This document shows, in pieces, positions 49,062-57,805 of a stretch of 64,000 nucleotides of DNA (the first letter of the stretch is position 1; every line of letters starts with the position of its first letter). Location: contig NZ_CP026498.1 of the NCBI RefSeq assembly GCF_002953255.1, positions 9,837,015 through 9,901,014 on the forward strand, in the 5' to 3' direction. Below the pieces are notes generated by a model. It ran no database searches and was not told the DNA's origin. It saw nothing but the letters and a program-made list of their open reading frames with translations. Made by a program: the position numbers and the translations under genes. The DNA is from Streptomyces sp. CB01881 (GTDB lineage: Bacteria > Actinomycetota > Actinomycetes > Streptomycetales > Streptomycetaceae).

Positions 49062-49338
49062 CACGCGGACAGTATGGACGGCCCGCCGCCCGGCTCCCGC
49101 GGCGGGCCCCGAGGGGCCCCGAAGGGCCTGACGATGCCTCAGATTTGAGCTTTCCGCGACATCTTTTCACCTGCCCTGACCTGGTACTTTGCGTCCGCTG
49201 AGCGAACAATTGCGCGACCCTTGTTCCGATACTCGTAGGTAGAAGTTAGGTTGCACCGCATTGCGCGGGTACGTCCCCCACCCTCCGGTGCACGAGCCGA
49301 GGGTCAGCCGCGCTGGAAAGGCACAGGGCTCACCCTCC

Positions 49339-50814
49339 ATGAGTGCGGAAACCACCACTACGGCCGGATCGCCGCCGGCCGACGCCGTCCCCCCGCAGCA
49401 CGGCCAGGCCGGCCGGGGCGGTCACGGCGCACCCGGCCACGGCGCCGACGGGCACCTGAAGGCCGGGCTCAAGAACCGCCACCTGTCGATGATCGCGATC
49501 GGCGGCGTGATCGGCGCCGGCCTCTTCGTCGGCTCCGGCGCGGGCATCGCGTCCACCGGCCCCGGCATCCTGCTCTCCTACACGCTGGCCGGTGTGCTGG
49601 TCGTGCTGGTGATGCGGATGCTCGGCGAGATGGCGGCGGCCGACCCGCAGAGCGGCTCGTTCTCCGCGTACGCGGACCGGGCGCTCGGCCGCTGGGCCGG
49701 GTTCACCATCGGCTGGCTGTACTGGTTCTTCTGGGTCGTGGTGCTGGCCGTCGAGGCCACCGCCGGTGCGAAGATCCTCAACAACTGGGTGCCCGGGGTG
49801 CCGCAGTGGGGTTGGGCGCTGATCGTGATGGCGGTGCTCACCGCCACCAACCTGTTCTCGGTCGCCTCCTACGGCGAGTTCGAGTTCTGGTTCGCCGGGA
49901 TCAAGGTGGTGGCGATCGCCGCCTTCCTGGTGATCGGCGTCCTGGCCGCGTTCGGGCTGCTGCCCGGCACCCACGCGGTCGGCACGACGAACCTGGTCGG
50001 CCACGGCGGCTTCCTGCCGCACGGCGTGGGGGCGGTCTTCACCGGCATGCTCACCGTCGTCTTCGCCTTCATGGGCAGCGAGATCGTCACCCTGGCCGCC
50101 GGCGAGTCCGAGGACCCGGAGAAGGCGGTCAGCAAGGCCACCAACAGCGTGATCTGGCGGATCGGCGTCTTCTACCTGGGCTCCATCCTGCTCGTGGTCA
50201 CCCTGCTGCCGTGGGACTCCGACGCGGTCAAGGGCAGCCCGTACGTCGCCGTACTGGAGCACGTCGGCATCCCGGGCGCCGGCCAGGTGATGGACGTGAT
50301 CGTGCTGACGGCCGTGCTCTCCTGCCTCAACTCGGGCATGTACACCGCCTCGCGGATGGCGTTCTCGCTCGGCCGGCGGGGCGACGCCCCCAAGGCCTTC
50401 GCGACCGTGAACCGGCGCGGTGTGCCGATGGTCGCGATCCTGTCCTCGGTGGTCTTCGGCTTCGTCGCCGTCTTCTTCAACTACACCTCCCCCAACACCG
50501 TCTTCTCCTTCCTGCTCAACTCCTCCGGTGCGGTCGCGCTCTTCGTCTGGCTGGTGATCTGCTTCTCCCAGCTGAAGATGCGCAAGATCATCGAGAACGA
50601 GATGCCGGAGCGCCTGACCGTCCGGATGTGGCTGTACCCCTACCTCACCTGGGCCGCCATCGGCATGATCGGGTTCGTGGTGGCGTACATGTTCACCGAC
50701 GCCGACGGGCGCAAGCAGATGTACCTGTCGCTGGTCGCCGCAGCCATCGTGCTGACGGCGTCGGCCGTGGTGGGCCGCCGGCGACGGGCTGCGGCGGTGG
50801 CGCCGGCCGCCTGA
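49339..50814 (+). CDS. APC-family amino acid permease
   Basis: 491 aa. After a His/Gly-rich N-tail it has twelve membrane helices, starting KNRHLSMIAIGGVIGAGLFV, and the sequence GSGAGIASTGPGILLSYTLA typical of the GABA/aromatic/basic amino acid subgroup (AAT). GSEIVTLAAGESEDPEKAV is the conserved loop after helix 6. It imports amino acids with protons. The 274 bp upstream (49065-49338) include AT-richer DNA from 49140 to 49260, which must hold its promoter. A strong terminator follows. Confidence 0.92.
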   Translation: MSAETTTTAGSPPADAVPPQHGQAGRGGHGAPGHGADGHLKAGLKNRHLSMIAIGGVIGAGLFVGSGAGIASTGPGILLSYTLAGVLVVLVMRMLGEMAAADPQSGSFSAYADRALGRWAGFTIGWLYWFFWVVVLAVEATAGAKILNNWVPGVPQWGWALIVMAVLTATNLFSVASYGEFEFWFAGIKVVAIAAFLVIGVLAAFGLLPGTHAVGTTNLVGHGGFLPHGVGAVFTGMLTVVFAFMGSEIVTLAAGESEDPEKAVSKATNSVIWRIGVFYLGSILLVVTLLPWDSDAVKGSPYVAVLEHVGIPGAGQVMDVIVLTAVLSCLNSGMYTASRMAFSLGRRGDAPKAFATVNRRGVPMVAILSSVVFGFVAVFFNYTSPNTVFSFLLNSSGAVALFVWLVICFSQLKMRKIIENEMPERLTVRMWLYPYLTWAAIGMIGFVVAYMFTDADGRKQMYLSLVAAAIVLTASAVVGRRRRAAAVAPAA

Positions 50815-50838
50815 GCCGGACCGCGCCGCCCGCGAACG

Positions 50839-50885
50839 CCGGGCCCGGAAGCCGTTGCGGAGGCTCCCGGGCCCGGTGCCGTTTT
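50839..50885 (+). terminator. Intrinsic terminator of the permease gene
   Basis: CCGGGCCCGG at 50839-50848 and at 50867-50876 pair as a long stem, extended by AAGCC/GGCT, and TTTT follows at 50882-50885. It is one of the few hairpins in the window with a T-run. Confidence 0.7.
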
Positions 50886-51008
50886 CCCCCGGCACCGCGC
50901 CGGCGGGCCCTGGTGCCGCAGCGCCGCAGGGCGCCGGCGGGGCCGTTGGCACCGGACCTCGACGGGACGGATATGACCCGCCGACGGCCAGCCCCTACCC
51001 TTCCCCCT

Positions 51009-52007
51009 ATGCGAGATCTTGTGGCGGGGATGGGGTACCTGGCCAAGGGCCAGAAGTGGGTGGGGCGGCACGGCCGCTGGTGGGCGTTCGGGATGATCCC
51101 CGCGCTGCTCACCCTGATCGGGTACGCGGTGGCACTGGGGTTCCTCGGCGGATGGTCGGACGACCTCGCCACCTGGGCCACCCCGTTCGCGGACGACTGG
51201 GGCTCGCCCTGGCAGGGCCTGCTGCGCGGCGCACTCGCCCTGATCGTCTTCGGCGGCGGGCTGCTGATCTCGCTGATCACCTTCACCGCCGTCACGCTGC
51301 TGGTCGGCCAGCCCTTCTACGAGTCGCTCTGCGCGAAGGTGGACGAGACCGAGGGCGGGGCGCCCACCCCGCCGGACGTGCCGCTCTGGCGCGAGCTGGT
51401 GGTCTCCGCGCGGGACAGCCTCCACGTCCTGGTGCGGGTGGCCGGGTTCGGCATCCTGCTGTTCGCCTGCGGGTTCATCCCCGTGGTCGGGCAGACCCTG
51501 GTACCGGTCGCCGGCTTCCTCGTCACCGGCTTCTTCATGGCGGTCGAGCTGACCGCGGTCGCCCTCCAGCGGCGCGGGGTGCCGCAGCGTGAGCGGATCC
51601 GGCTGCTGCGCGCCCGCCTCGGACTGACGCTCGGCTTCGGCGTCCCCCTGATCCTGGCGTTCCTGATCCCCTTCGTCACCGTTCTCGCCATGCCGGGTGC
51701 GGTGGCCGGCGCCACACTGCTGGCCCGGGACCTGGTGCCGGTCGAGGAGGCCGCGGGCGAGGAGGAGGACGAGGACGCCCCCGCCGACGACGACGCCCCG
51801 GGCGCCCCCTCCTACCCGGTGTACGGGGAGCAGCAGCCGGTGCCCGGCAACCCGTACGCGAACGCCCCGGCCGCCGGACAGAACCCGTACACGAACGCTC
51901 CGGCGGCGCCCGGGCCGAACCCGTACACGAACGCTCCGGCCGCCGGGCACCACCCGTATGCGAACGCTCCGGTGACCCCCGAGCACAACCCGTACCGGGG
52001 CCACTGA
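51009..52007 (+). CDS. EI24-domain (CysZ-like) membrane protein with repeat tail
   Basis: 332 aa from the ATG at 51009. Residues 1-235 follow the EI24/CysZ pattern: YLAKGQKWVGRHGRWWAFGM, GGGLLISLITFTAVTLLVGQ, PFYESLCAKVDE and GFIPVVGQTLVPVAG, with about five membrane helices. CysZ relatives take up sulfate, but actinobacterial members are uncharacterised. An acidic stretch (GEEEDEDAPADDDA) and five tandem NPYxNAPA units end the protein; such Pro/Asn/Tyr repeats are common in Streptomyces membrane proteins. A start at 50973 is also open. A perfect 18-bp palindrome follows the stop. Confidence 0.82.
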   Translation: MRDLVAGMGYLAKGQKWVGRHGRWWAFGMIPALLTLIGYAVALGFLGGWSDDLATWATPFADDWGSPWQGLLRGALALIVFGGGLLISLITFTAVTLLVGQPFYESLCAKVDETEGGAPTPPDVPLWRELVVSARDSLHVLVRVAGFGILLFACGFIPVVGQTLVPVAGFLVTGFFMAVELTAVALQRRGVPQRERIRLLRARLGLTLGFGVPLILAFLIPFVTVLAMPGAVAGATLLARDLVPVEEAAGEEEDEDAPADDDAPGAPSYPVYGEQQPVPGNPYANAPAAGQNPYTNAPAAPGPNPYTNAPAAGHHPYANAPVTPEHNPYRGH

Positions 52008-52010
52008 CCC

Positions 52011-52028
52011 GGTGACCGGCCGGTCACC
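52011..52028 (+). terminator. Palindrome after the EI24 gene
   Basis: GGTGACCGG and CCGGTCACC abut perfectly, 4 bp after the stop codon. It can form a hairpin with a minimal loop and probably ends transcription. Confidence 0.45.
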
Positions 52029-52280
52029 CTGCGCCCACCCCCGGCAGGCCGGGGTGTGAGGCCTCCCACACGGCCTTTCGCGTCTACTGCCGCCGATAGT
52101 GGCAGGCCGGCCACGGGGGCGGCCGGGGCGGCCCGGAGTGCACCGTCGGGACCGGTCCGGACCGGCTGTGGAGCCGGCCCGGACCCGGAAGAACGCAGGC
52201 GGCGGGCCGGTTGGCACCAATCGTTCGTCGACGACGCAGGCAAGCCACCCTCCATTTGAACAAAACGGACAAATCACCCA

Positions 52281-52308
52281 GAGGCGCCCGGCTCCGGCCG
52301 GGCGCCTC
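52281..52308 (+). promoter_or_regulatory. Perfect 12-bp-stem hairpin in the transglycosylase leader
   Basis: Arms 52281-52292 and 52297-52308 pair around TCCG, a stable tetraloop-type hairpin flanked by A/C-rich DNA. It could be an attenuator, a terminator of a short upstream RNA, or a leader stabiliser. Confidence 0.5.
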
Positions 52309-52571
52309 GCCGTTTCCGCCGCCCTGGCCACTACCGCACGTAGTAGCAGGCAGCTTTGCCGCCCCCGCCGCGCTCTGCCAAGAATGGCCCGTCGCCAGGC
52401 AGCGCGGACCGGCCCCGGCCGCCGCGCAACCCGCCCGCCCCGCCCTCACCGCCGGGGTGCCATGGCCGTCCCGGACGGCATTGCGGGCCCTGCTCACCCG
52501 AGCCCCGCCCCGCGTGCCGGATGCCCCCGCACTCCCGACACGGCCCCCGACGGAAAAGGATCGACCGCTCC

Positions 52572-53309
52572 ATGCAGCTCAGCCATGCCCGCCGAAACTC
52601 GCTGATCACCGGTATCACCACCCTCGTGGTGGCGAGCGCGGCCACCGCCGCCCTCGCCATCCCGCAGAGCGGCGGCAACGTCGCCGAGGCCGCCGCCCCG
52701 GTGGCCGGGGTCGCCGGCGTCTCCGTGGACGGGCAGCCGGCTGCCGAGCAGGCCCAGGTGCCGCAGGCCGACGCCGCGGCCGCGCAGGCCCAGGCCCAGG
52801 CCCAGGCCCAGGCCGACGCCGCTGCCGCTGCCGCTGCCGCCGCAGCGCAGGCCCAGGCCGACGCCGCTGCCGCCGCCGCGCAGGCCCAGGCCCAGGCCGC
52901 CGCCCAGACCCAGGCCGCCGCCGAGGCGAAGGCCCAGGCGGACGCCAAGGCCAAGGCCGACGCCGACGCCGCCGCCTCCCGCTCGCAGGAGCGTGCCAAG
53001 CTCAACGCCAAGCCGAGCTACTCCGGCAGCCCGCGTGAGATCGCCGCCCAGATCGTCCCGGCCGGCCAGCTGCAGTGCTTCAGCAACATCGTGTCCCACG
53101 AGAGCACCTGGAACCCGCTCGCCGTCAACGCCTCCTCCGGCGCCTACGGCCTGGTCCAGGCCCTGCCCGGCTCCAAGATGGCCTCCGCCGGCTCCGACTG
53201 GCGCACCAACCCGGCCACCCAGATCAAGTGGGGCCTGGACTACATGAACTCCCGCTACGGCAGCCCCTGCGCCGCCTGGTCGTTCTGGCAGGCGCACCAC
53301 TGGTACTAG
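52572..53309 (+). CDS. Secreted SLT-type transglycosylase
   Basis: 245 aa from the ATG at 52572. The signal peptide ends near AIA (about 30). Residues 55-135 are an Ala/Gln-rich helical, possibly coiled-coil, stretch. The catalytic domain (150-245) has IVSHESTWNPLAVN with catalytic E177, SSGAYGLVQALPGSKM and the final C-terminal CAAWSFWQAHHWY. This is the pattern of Streptomyces lytic transglycosylases that cut peptidoglycan during growth or germination. The AAAAQAQ run is encoded by GC-rich short repeats. Confidence 0.9.
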   Translation: MQLSHARRNSLITGITTLVVASAATAALAIPQSGGNVAEAAAPVAGVAGVSVDGQPAAEQAQVPQADAAAAQAQAQAQAQADAAAAAAAAAAQAQADAAAAAAQAQAQAAAQTQAAAEAKAQADAKAKADADAAASRSQERAKLNAKPSYSGSPREIAAQIVPAGQLQCFSNIVSHESTWNPLAVNASSGAYGLVQALPGSKMASAGSDWRTNPATQIKWGLDYMNSRYGSPCAAWSFWQAHHWY

Positions 53310-53404
53310 GCCGGCCCCGGCACCCCGGCACCCCGGCACCCCGGGCCCCGCGCAGAGCTCCGCGCGGGGCCTTCGGCTTTCTCCCCGCGAGCCCGCTGTG
53401 CCTC

Positions 53405-54019
53405 CTACCGTCCCGCGCGGGACGCTGCGGGCCGCACGCGCAGGGCGTGGCGCATGGCCGGGAGGTAGCTGCGGGCGATTTCATCAGCCGGGAGCGAAGC
53501 AACCGGTTCGAGGTGCAGCACGTACCGGGCCATGATCAGGCCGCCCAGGTGGGAGGCGAACTCGCAGGCGCGTCGGCGGGCGTCCGCGCCGCCGATCCGG
53601 GCGGCGATCCGGTCGATCATCTCGCGTTGGACCACCTCGCTGACCAGCACCCCGGCGGCCGGGTCCTGGGCGGCGCCGCCCAGCATGGCGCGTAGCGGGG
53701 CGGCGTTCTCCGGGTCGTCCCACACGTGCAGCAGCTGGGTCAGCACCCGCTCCGGCAAGGTCTCCACCTCGCCTTCGAGGACGAGGGCGAGACTCTCGGC
53801 GGGGTTGGTCGCCAGCGCGAGCGCGGCACCGAACAGGCCCTTCTTGGAACCGAAGAAGTAGCTGACCAGGGCGAGGTCGACGCCCGCCTCGGCGGCCACC
53901 GAACGCAGCGTAACGGCCTCGTACCCCTCGGCGAGGAACCGCCGGCGCGCGACGTCGAGGATCTGGGCGCGGGTGTCGGGGCTGCCCGTCCGCCGGCCCC
54001 GGCGCGGCGATTTATTCAT
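53405..54019 (-). CDS. TetR-family repressor
   Basis: 204 aa from the ATG at 54019 (a GTG at 54022 overlaps). The N-terminal helix-turn-helix reads RAQILDVARRRFLAEGYEAV, then LRSVAAEAGVDLALVSYFFG (recognition helix) and SKKGLFGAAL. The ligand-binding half is helical, with HLGGLIMARYVLHLEPVA near the end. It is divergent from a 14-helix MFS exporter, 107 bp apart, the classic layout of a local drug-responsive repressor. The promoter region holds no long palindrome that I can see. Confidence 0.92.
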   Translation of the reverse strand: MNKSPRRGRRTGSPDTRAQILDVARRRFLAEGYEAVTLRSVAAEAGVDLALVSYFFGSKKGLFGAALALATNPAESLALVLEGEVETLPERVLTQLLHVWDDPENAAPLRAMLGGAAQDPAAGVLVSEVVQREMIDRIAARIGGADARRRACEFASHLGGLIMARYVLHLEPVASLPADEIARSYLPAMRHALRVRPAASRAGR

Positions 54020-54126
54020 CACGGTTGAAATCCTAGCCGCGGCGCGCCCACTCTGGCCGCACCGAGCCGGCCCGCCCCGAACCTCCGGGGGGCCGGCGCC
54101 CGTTCGCCAGGGAGAGAAGGACCGTC

Positions 54127-55677
54127 ATGACCGTCACCGAGCCCGGGACAGGCCTCGGGGCCGCCCGACCGGACGCCGCCTCCGGCGGGCCGGCCGTCCG
54201 CCACAACCTGGTCCTGCTCGTCACCTGCCTCGCGCTGGCCACCGTGGTCGCCGCGATGGCCTCGCTCAACGTGGCGCTGCCCGACATCGCCCGGGCGACG
54301 CGCGGCAGCCAGACCCAGCTCTCGTGGATCATCGACGCCTACAGCCTGGTGTTCGCCGCGCTCCTGCTGCCCGCGGGGGCGCTCGGCGACCGGTTCGGCC
54401 GCCGGCGCGCACTGCTCGTCGGCCTCGCACTGTTCGGCAGCGGGTCCGGACTGGCCGCGCTGACCACCGACCCGACCATGCTCATCGCGCTGCGCGGCCT
54501 GCTGGGCGTGGGCGCGGCCCTGGTCATGCCGGCCACCCTCTCCACCATCACCGGCACCTTCCCGCGTGCCCAGCGGGCCCGGGCCGTCAGCGTCTGGGCC
54601 GCCGTGGCCGGCGCCAGTGCGGTGGTCGGCCTGCTCGCCTCGGGGACGCTGCTGGAGCTCTGGTCCTGGCGCTCGGTGTTCCTGCTGAACGTGCTGCTCG
54701 CGCTGGTGGCGCTCGCCGGGACGCTGCTCTTCGTGCCCGAGTCGGCCGACCCGGACGCCCCGCGGCTGGACGTCGTCGGCGCCCTGTTGGTCATGGCCGG
54801 CCTGGGCACGCTGGTCTACTCCGTCATCGAGGCGCCGACCCGCGGCTGGGGCGAGCCGGTGACCCTGGGCGGCATCGCCGCCGGGCTGGCCGTGCTGGCC
54901 GGGTTCGTCGCCTGGGAGCTGCGGCGCCGCCACCCGCTGCTGGACCCGCGGCTCTTCCGCAACCGCCGGTTCGCGGCCGGCTCGTTGTCGATCACGTGCC
55001 AGTTCTTCGCCTTCTTCGGCTACATCTTCGTGATCATGCAGTACCTCCAGCTGGTGCGCGGCGACACCGCCCTGGTGGCGGCGGTCAGCGTGCTGCCGAT
55101 GGCCGTGACGATGGTGCCGCTCTCCCGCCTCTCCCCTCGGCTGACCGCCCGCTTCGGCGACCGCGGCCCCTGGGTGACCGGGCTGGTGCTGATCGCCGCC
55201 GCGATGGCGGCGATCGGAGGGCTCGGCGCCGACAGCCCGTACTGGCTGCTCGCGGCCGCCCTGCTGCTGCTCGGCGCCGGTTCGGGGCTGGCGATGACGC
55301 CCGCGACCACGGCCATCACGGACGCGCTGCCCCGCTCGCTCCAGAACGTCGGCTCGGCGGTGAACGACCTCTCCCGCGAACTGGGCGGCGCCCTCGGCAT
55401 CGCCGTCCTCGGCAGCATCCTCAGCGCCGGCTACCGGAGCAACCTCGACGTCACCGGCCTGCCGCCGCAGCCGGCCGACGCGGCCCGCTCCTCGCTGGCC
55501 GCCGCCGCCCGCATCGGCGGACCGGTCGGCGAGCACGCCCGGACGGCGTTCGTCGACGGCATGCACCTCACCCTGCTCACCGGGGCGGGTGTGGCGGCGC
55601 TGGCCGGCGTCGCGGTGGCGCTTCTGCTGCGACGGCCGGACCGGCGGGCGGACGGGCCGGCGGCCACCCAGCACTGA
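54127..55677 (+). CDS. DHA2-type MFS drug exporter
   Basis: 516 aa, about 14 membrane helices. NVALPDIARATRGSQTQLSW and IDAYSLVFAALLLPAGALGD (motif D1), GDRFGRRRALLVG (motif A), and GAALVMPATLSTITGTFP (motif C) are those of the EmrB/QacA group that exports hydrophobic drugs by proton exchange. It is divergent from, and likely repressed by, the TetR protein. A long hairpin follows the stop. AGGGAGAAGG precedes the ATG. Confidence 0.93.
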   Translation: MTVTEPGTGLGAARPDAASGGPAVRHNLVLLVTCLALATVVAAMASLNVALPDIARATRGSQTQLSWIIDAYSLVFAALLLPAGALGDRFGRRRALLVGLALFGSGSGLAALTTDPTMLIALRGLLGVGAALVMPATLSTITGTFPRAQRARAVSVWAAVAGASAVVGLLASGTLLELWSWRSVFLLNVLLALVALAGTLLFVPESADPDAPRLDVVGALLVMAGLGTLVYSVIEAPTRGWGEPVTLGGIAAGLAVLAGFVAWELRRRHPLLDPRLFRNRRFAAGSLSITCQFFAFFGYIFVIMQYLQLVRGDTALVAAVSVLPMAVTMVPLSRLSPRLTARFGDRGPWVTGLVLIAAAMAAIGGLGADSPYWLLAAALLLLGAGSGLAMTPATTAITDALPRSLQNVGSAVNDLSRELGGALGIAVLGSILSAGYRSNLDVTGLPPQPADAARSSLAAAARIGGPVGEHARTAFVDGMHLTLLTGAGVAALAGVAVALLLRRPDRRADGPAATQH

Positions 55678-55690
55678 CACGCCGTCCCGG

Positions 55691-55723
55691 GGACCGGCCG
55701 CGGTGGCCCACCGCGGCCGGTCC
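55691..55723 (+). terminator. Long hairpin after the MFS exporter
   Basis: GGACCGGCCGCGGTGG and CCACCGCGGCCGGTCC are almost perfectly self-complementary over 55691-55723, 13 bp after the stop codon. Confidence 0.6.
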
Positions 55724-55961
55724 GCCGTTGCCGCTCGGGTCCGTTCGGGCTCGATCGGGTGAGATCCTGGCTGGTCCGGCCGTGCCCGGACGAGCCGGAT
55801 CCGGGCGGCCCGGGTCGGGCCGTATCCGGCCCTGTCGTGGACGCGACCGGCATGACGAGTGAAGATATCGCGCACGCTCGTACGATTTGACGGGTATTGA
55901 TCAGACTTACGGGGTGTCAGGCCTTTGCCACCTCCCGCATCCGCTCCTACGCTCCGGCCTC

Positions 55962-56984
55962 ATGCCCTCACCTCTGATCAGCGTCGTAATCCCCGCCTAC
56001 GACCAGCAGAAACAGCTGCCGGAGTGCCTGGACTCGCTGCTCGCCCAGTCCTTCCACGACTTCGAGGTCATCGTGGTCGCGGACCGCTCCCCCGACTCCC
56101 CGGCCGGGCTCGCCGACGCCTACGCGGCCCGGCACCCGCAGGTGTCGGCGCTCCACCTGGACGCCGCCGTCGGTGTGGGTGTCAGCCGCAACGCGGGAGC
56201 CGCCCGGGCCCGGGGCGAGTACCTGCTCTTCCTGGACGCCGACCACCTGCTGCCCCGGGACGCCCTCCGGGCCCTGGCCGACCGGCTGGCACAGACCGGG
56301 CCGGTGGACGTCCTGCTCTTCGGGCACACCCGGCGGCACGGCGGGCGTGACTGGCCGGGCGGCGCGGAGACGCTGCTGGCCGAGGCCGGGCCGGAGGTGT
56401 TCGGGCCGCTGGACCACCCCGAGCTGGTCGGCGCACCGGCGCTGGCCTGGGACCGGCTGCTCCGCCGGGAGCACTGGCAGCGCCGTGCGCTGTCCTTCCC
56501 CGACGGCCGGTACGAGGAGATCCCGCCGGTCCACGCGGCGATGCTGACCGCCGGACGGGTCGCCGTCCTGCCGCGCGCCTGCGTCCAGCTGCGCCGGCGG
56601 GAGACCGTCCACCCCACCGGCTCGCCGGGCAGCAGCCAGTTCGACATCTTCGAGCAGTACGAGCGGACCTTCGCGCTGCTGGAGGAGGTGACCGTCCCGG
56701 ACGCCGTCCGGGACGCGCTCTTCATCCGGATGATCCGGCACTACCTCTTCGTCTTCGACCTCGCCGGGTGCGTGTCGCGCGCCGAGCGCCCGCAGTTCTT
56801 CCACCGCGCCGCCGACCACCACCGCCGGTTCCTGCCGGCCGTGCACCGGCGGCCCGCCGGCCGCGAGGGCGTGAAGTTCTCCCTGTTGGCCGGCGGCGCC
56901 TACCCGGCGTTCGAGATGGCCAAGCTCTCCCACATCGCCAAGGGCACCCTCACCGGTGCGTCGCGACGGCGGGCCTCGGTCTGA
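55962..56984 (+). CDS. Family 2 glycosyltransferase
   Basis: 340 aa from the ATG at 55962. A GT-A fold: PLISVVIPAYDQQKQLPECL, VIVVADRSPDSP, and YLLFLDADHLLP (DxD motif). It resembles the N-terminal half of actinobacterial bifunctional GT2/CDP-glycerol glycerophosphotransferases (EEIPPVHAAMLTAGRVAVLP, SQFDIFEQYERTFALLE), but no second domain follows: the protein stops after about 90 further residues. It may make a wall teichoic-acid-like or capsular polymer. It converges with the HIT-like gene. Confidence 0.85.
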   Translation: MPSPLISVVIPAYDQQKQLPECLDSLLAQSFHDFEVIVVADRSPDSPAGLADAYAARHPQVSALHLDAAVGVGVSRNAGAARARGEYLLFLDADHLLPRDALRALADRLAQTGPVDVLLFGHTRRHGGRDWPGGAETLLAEAGPEVFGPLDHPELVGAPALAWDRLLRREHWQRRALSFPDGRYEEIPPVHAAMLTAGRVAVLPRACVQLRRRETVHPTGSPGSSQFDIFEQYERTFALLEEVTVPDAVRDALFIRMIRHYLFVFDLAGCVSRAERPQFFHRAADHHRRFLPAVHRRPAGREGVKFSLLAGGAYPAFEMAKLSHIAKGTLTGASRRRASV

Positions 56985-57037
56985 GGCCGTCGGGCCCGTC
57001 CTCGGACTCCCGCCCGGCGGCGGTCCGACGACGGGCC

Positions 57038-57682
57038 CTACGCGTGGGCCGTGCCGCCGCCGGCGGCCATCGCGGCGGCGATCCGGCCGACGGTCGCGGC
57101 CCCCGCCTCTGCGGACAGCGGCGGCAGGACGTCCATCCAGAGCGGCAGGGTGGAGCCGCGCAGCTGCATCATGCCCGCGGGCCGGGCGATCAGCCAGAGG
57201 TGCAGGTGCGCGGCGCCGTCGCCCCAGCGGTTCACGTGCACGCGGCCGATGCCGCCGAGCGAGAGCAGGGCCGCCTCCACCCTCCCCCAGCCTTCGGCTG
57301 GGAGGTGCCCCCATCCGCATCGGGCCCAGCTCGGCGGAACGCCCGGGCGGCAGGTCGAGCAGGTCGTGGTGGTCGCGCGGCTGGAGCAGGACGACGGCGG
57401 CAGGCCGGAGGGCTCGTCGGTGGTGCTCAGCCGCCAGTGCTCGTCCGTCCAGAGGAAGTCCTCGTCCGGGCGGGCGCACTGCTTGCAGCTCTCCGGCCCC
57501 TCCTCGCCCTGGCGTGGCGGCTCGGGCAGCTCGGGCGCGACCAGCGCCTTGACCCTGAGCTCGCCCTCGTACGGGAAGATGTCCCAGGACGGGGCGCCGT
57601 CGACGGGAAAGGGCAGGGGCTCGCCGATCGGCAGGCCGGCCAGGTAGGCGTCGGGCCCGTCGGCCCGGTTCTCATCGATCAT
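57038..57682 (-). CDS. HIT-like protein with compensated frameshift and repeat insertion
   Basis: 214 aa from the ATG at 57682. The first part (DGAPSWDIFPYEGELRVKAL, CKQCARPDEDFLWTDEHW, a CxxC) and the last (GGIGRVHVNRWGDGAAHLHL, HLHLW resembling the HIT triad) belong to one actinobacterial HIT-like family. The middle, from about 57403 to 57281, is read in the wrong frame. In another frame the same DNA gives AVVLLQPRDHHDLLDLPP and RSAELGP, the expected family sequence. A one-base loss near 57400 and insertion of a 34-bp palindromic element (57281-57314) restore the frame. The product has about 40 foreign residues and is probably inactive. Confidence 0.75.
   Translation of the reverse strand: MIDENRADGPDAYLAGLPIGEPLPFPVDGAPSWDIFPYEGELRVKALVAPELPEPPRQGEEGPESCKQCARPDEDFLWTDEHWRLSTTDEPSGLPPSSCSSRATTTTCSTCRPGVPPSWARCGWGHLPAEGWGRVEAALLSLGGIGRVHVNRWGDGAAHLHLWLIARPAGMMQLRGSTLPLWMDVLPPLSAEAGAATVGRIAAAMAAGGGTAHA
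57281..57314. repeat. Short palindromic dispersed element inside a gene
   Basis: CCTCCCCCAGCCTTCGGCTG then GGAGGTGCCCCCAT: stem CCAGCC/GGCTGG with flanking C-rich and G-rich arms. I recall this element as widely dispersed in Streptomyces genomes, usually between genes; here it interrupts a coding sequence. Confidence 0.65.
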
Positions 57683-57691
57683 GACAGTCGA

Positions 57692-57707
57692 GGTGTCAGA
57701 TGACACC
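57692..57707. promoter_or_regulatory. Perfect 16-bp palindrome in divergent promoter
   Basis: GGTGTCA-GA-TGACACC (57692-57707) is a perfect dyad 9 bp upstream of the HIT-like start and 98 bp upstream of the divergent dehydrogenase gene. TGTC-GACA cores are typical of GntR-type regulators of hydroxyacid metabolism, so control of the dehydrogenase is plausible. Confidence 0.5.
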
Positions 57708-57805
57708 CCGTCGGCGGAACCCCGGGGTTTCCGCACCCCGGGCCGCGGCCCGGCTGGGATGATCGGCGGCGGTACGCCAGCCCGCCCAACCCCGGGAGGA
57801 CCACC

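Larger units (their letters stand above)
52008..52571. other. 564-bp region before the transglycosylase gene
   Basis: No gene is credible here. It holds the palindrome GGTGACCGGCCGGTCACC (52011-52028) after the EI24 gene and a second, stronger hairpin at 52281-52308. AT-richer DNA around 52240-52280 (CATTTGAACAAAACGGACAAATCA) probably contains a promoter, in which case the transglycosylase would have a leader of about 300 nt with the hairpin at its 5' end. Confidence 0.5.

Noticed and set aside
52008..52571. c-di-AMP (ydaO-type) riboswitch before the transglycosylase gene
   Set aside because: The conserved blocks of that riboswitch, such as the GGGGAACC and GUCAGCUAACCUCGU-like segments, are not present.
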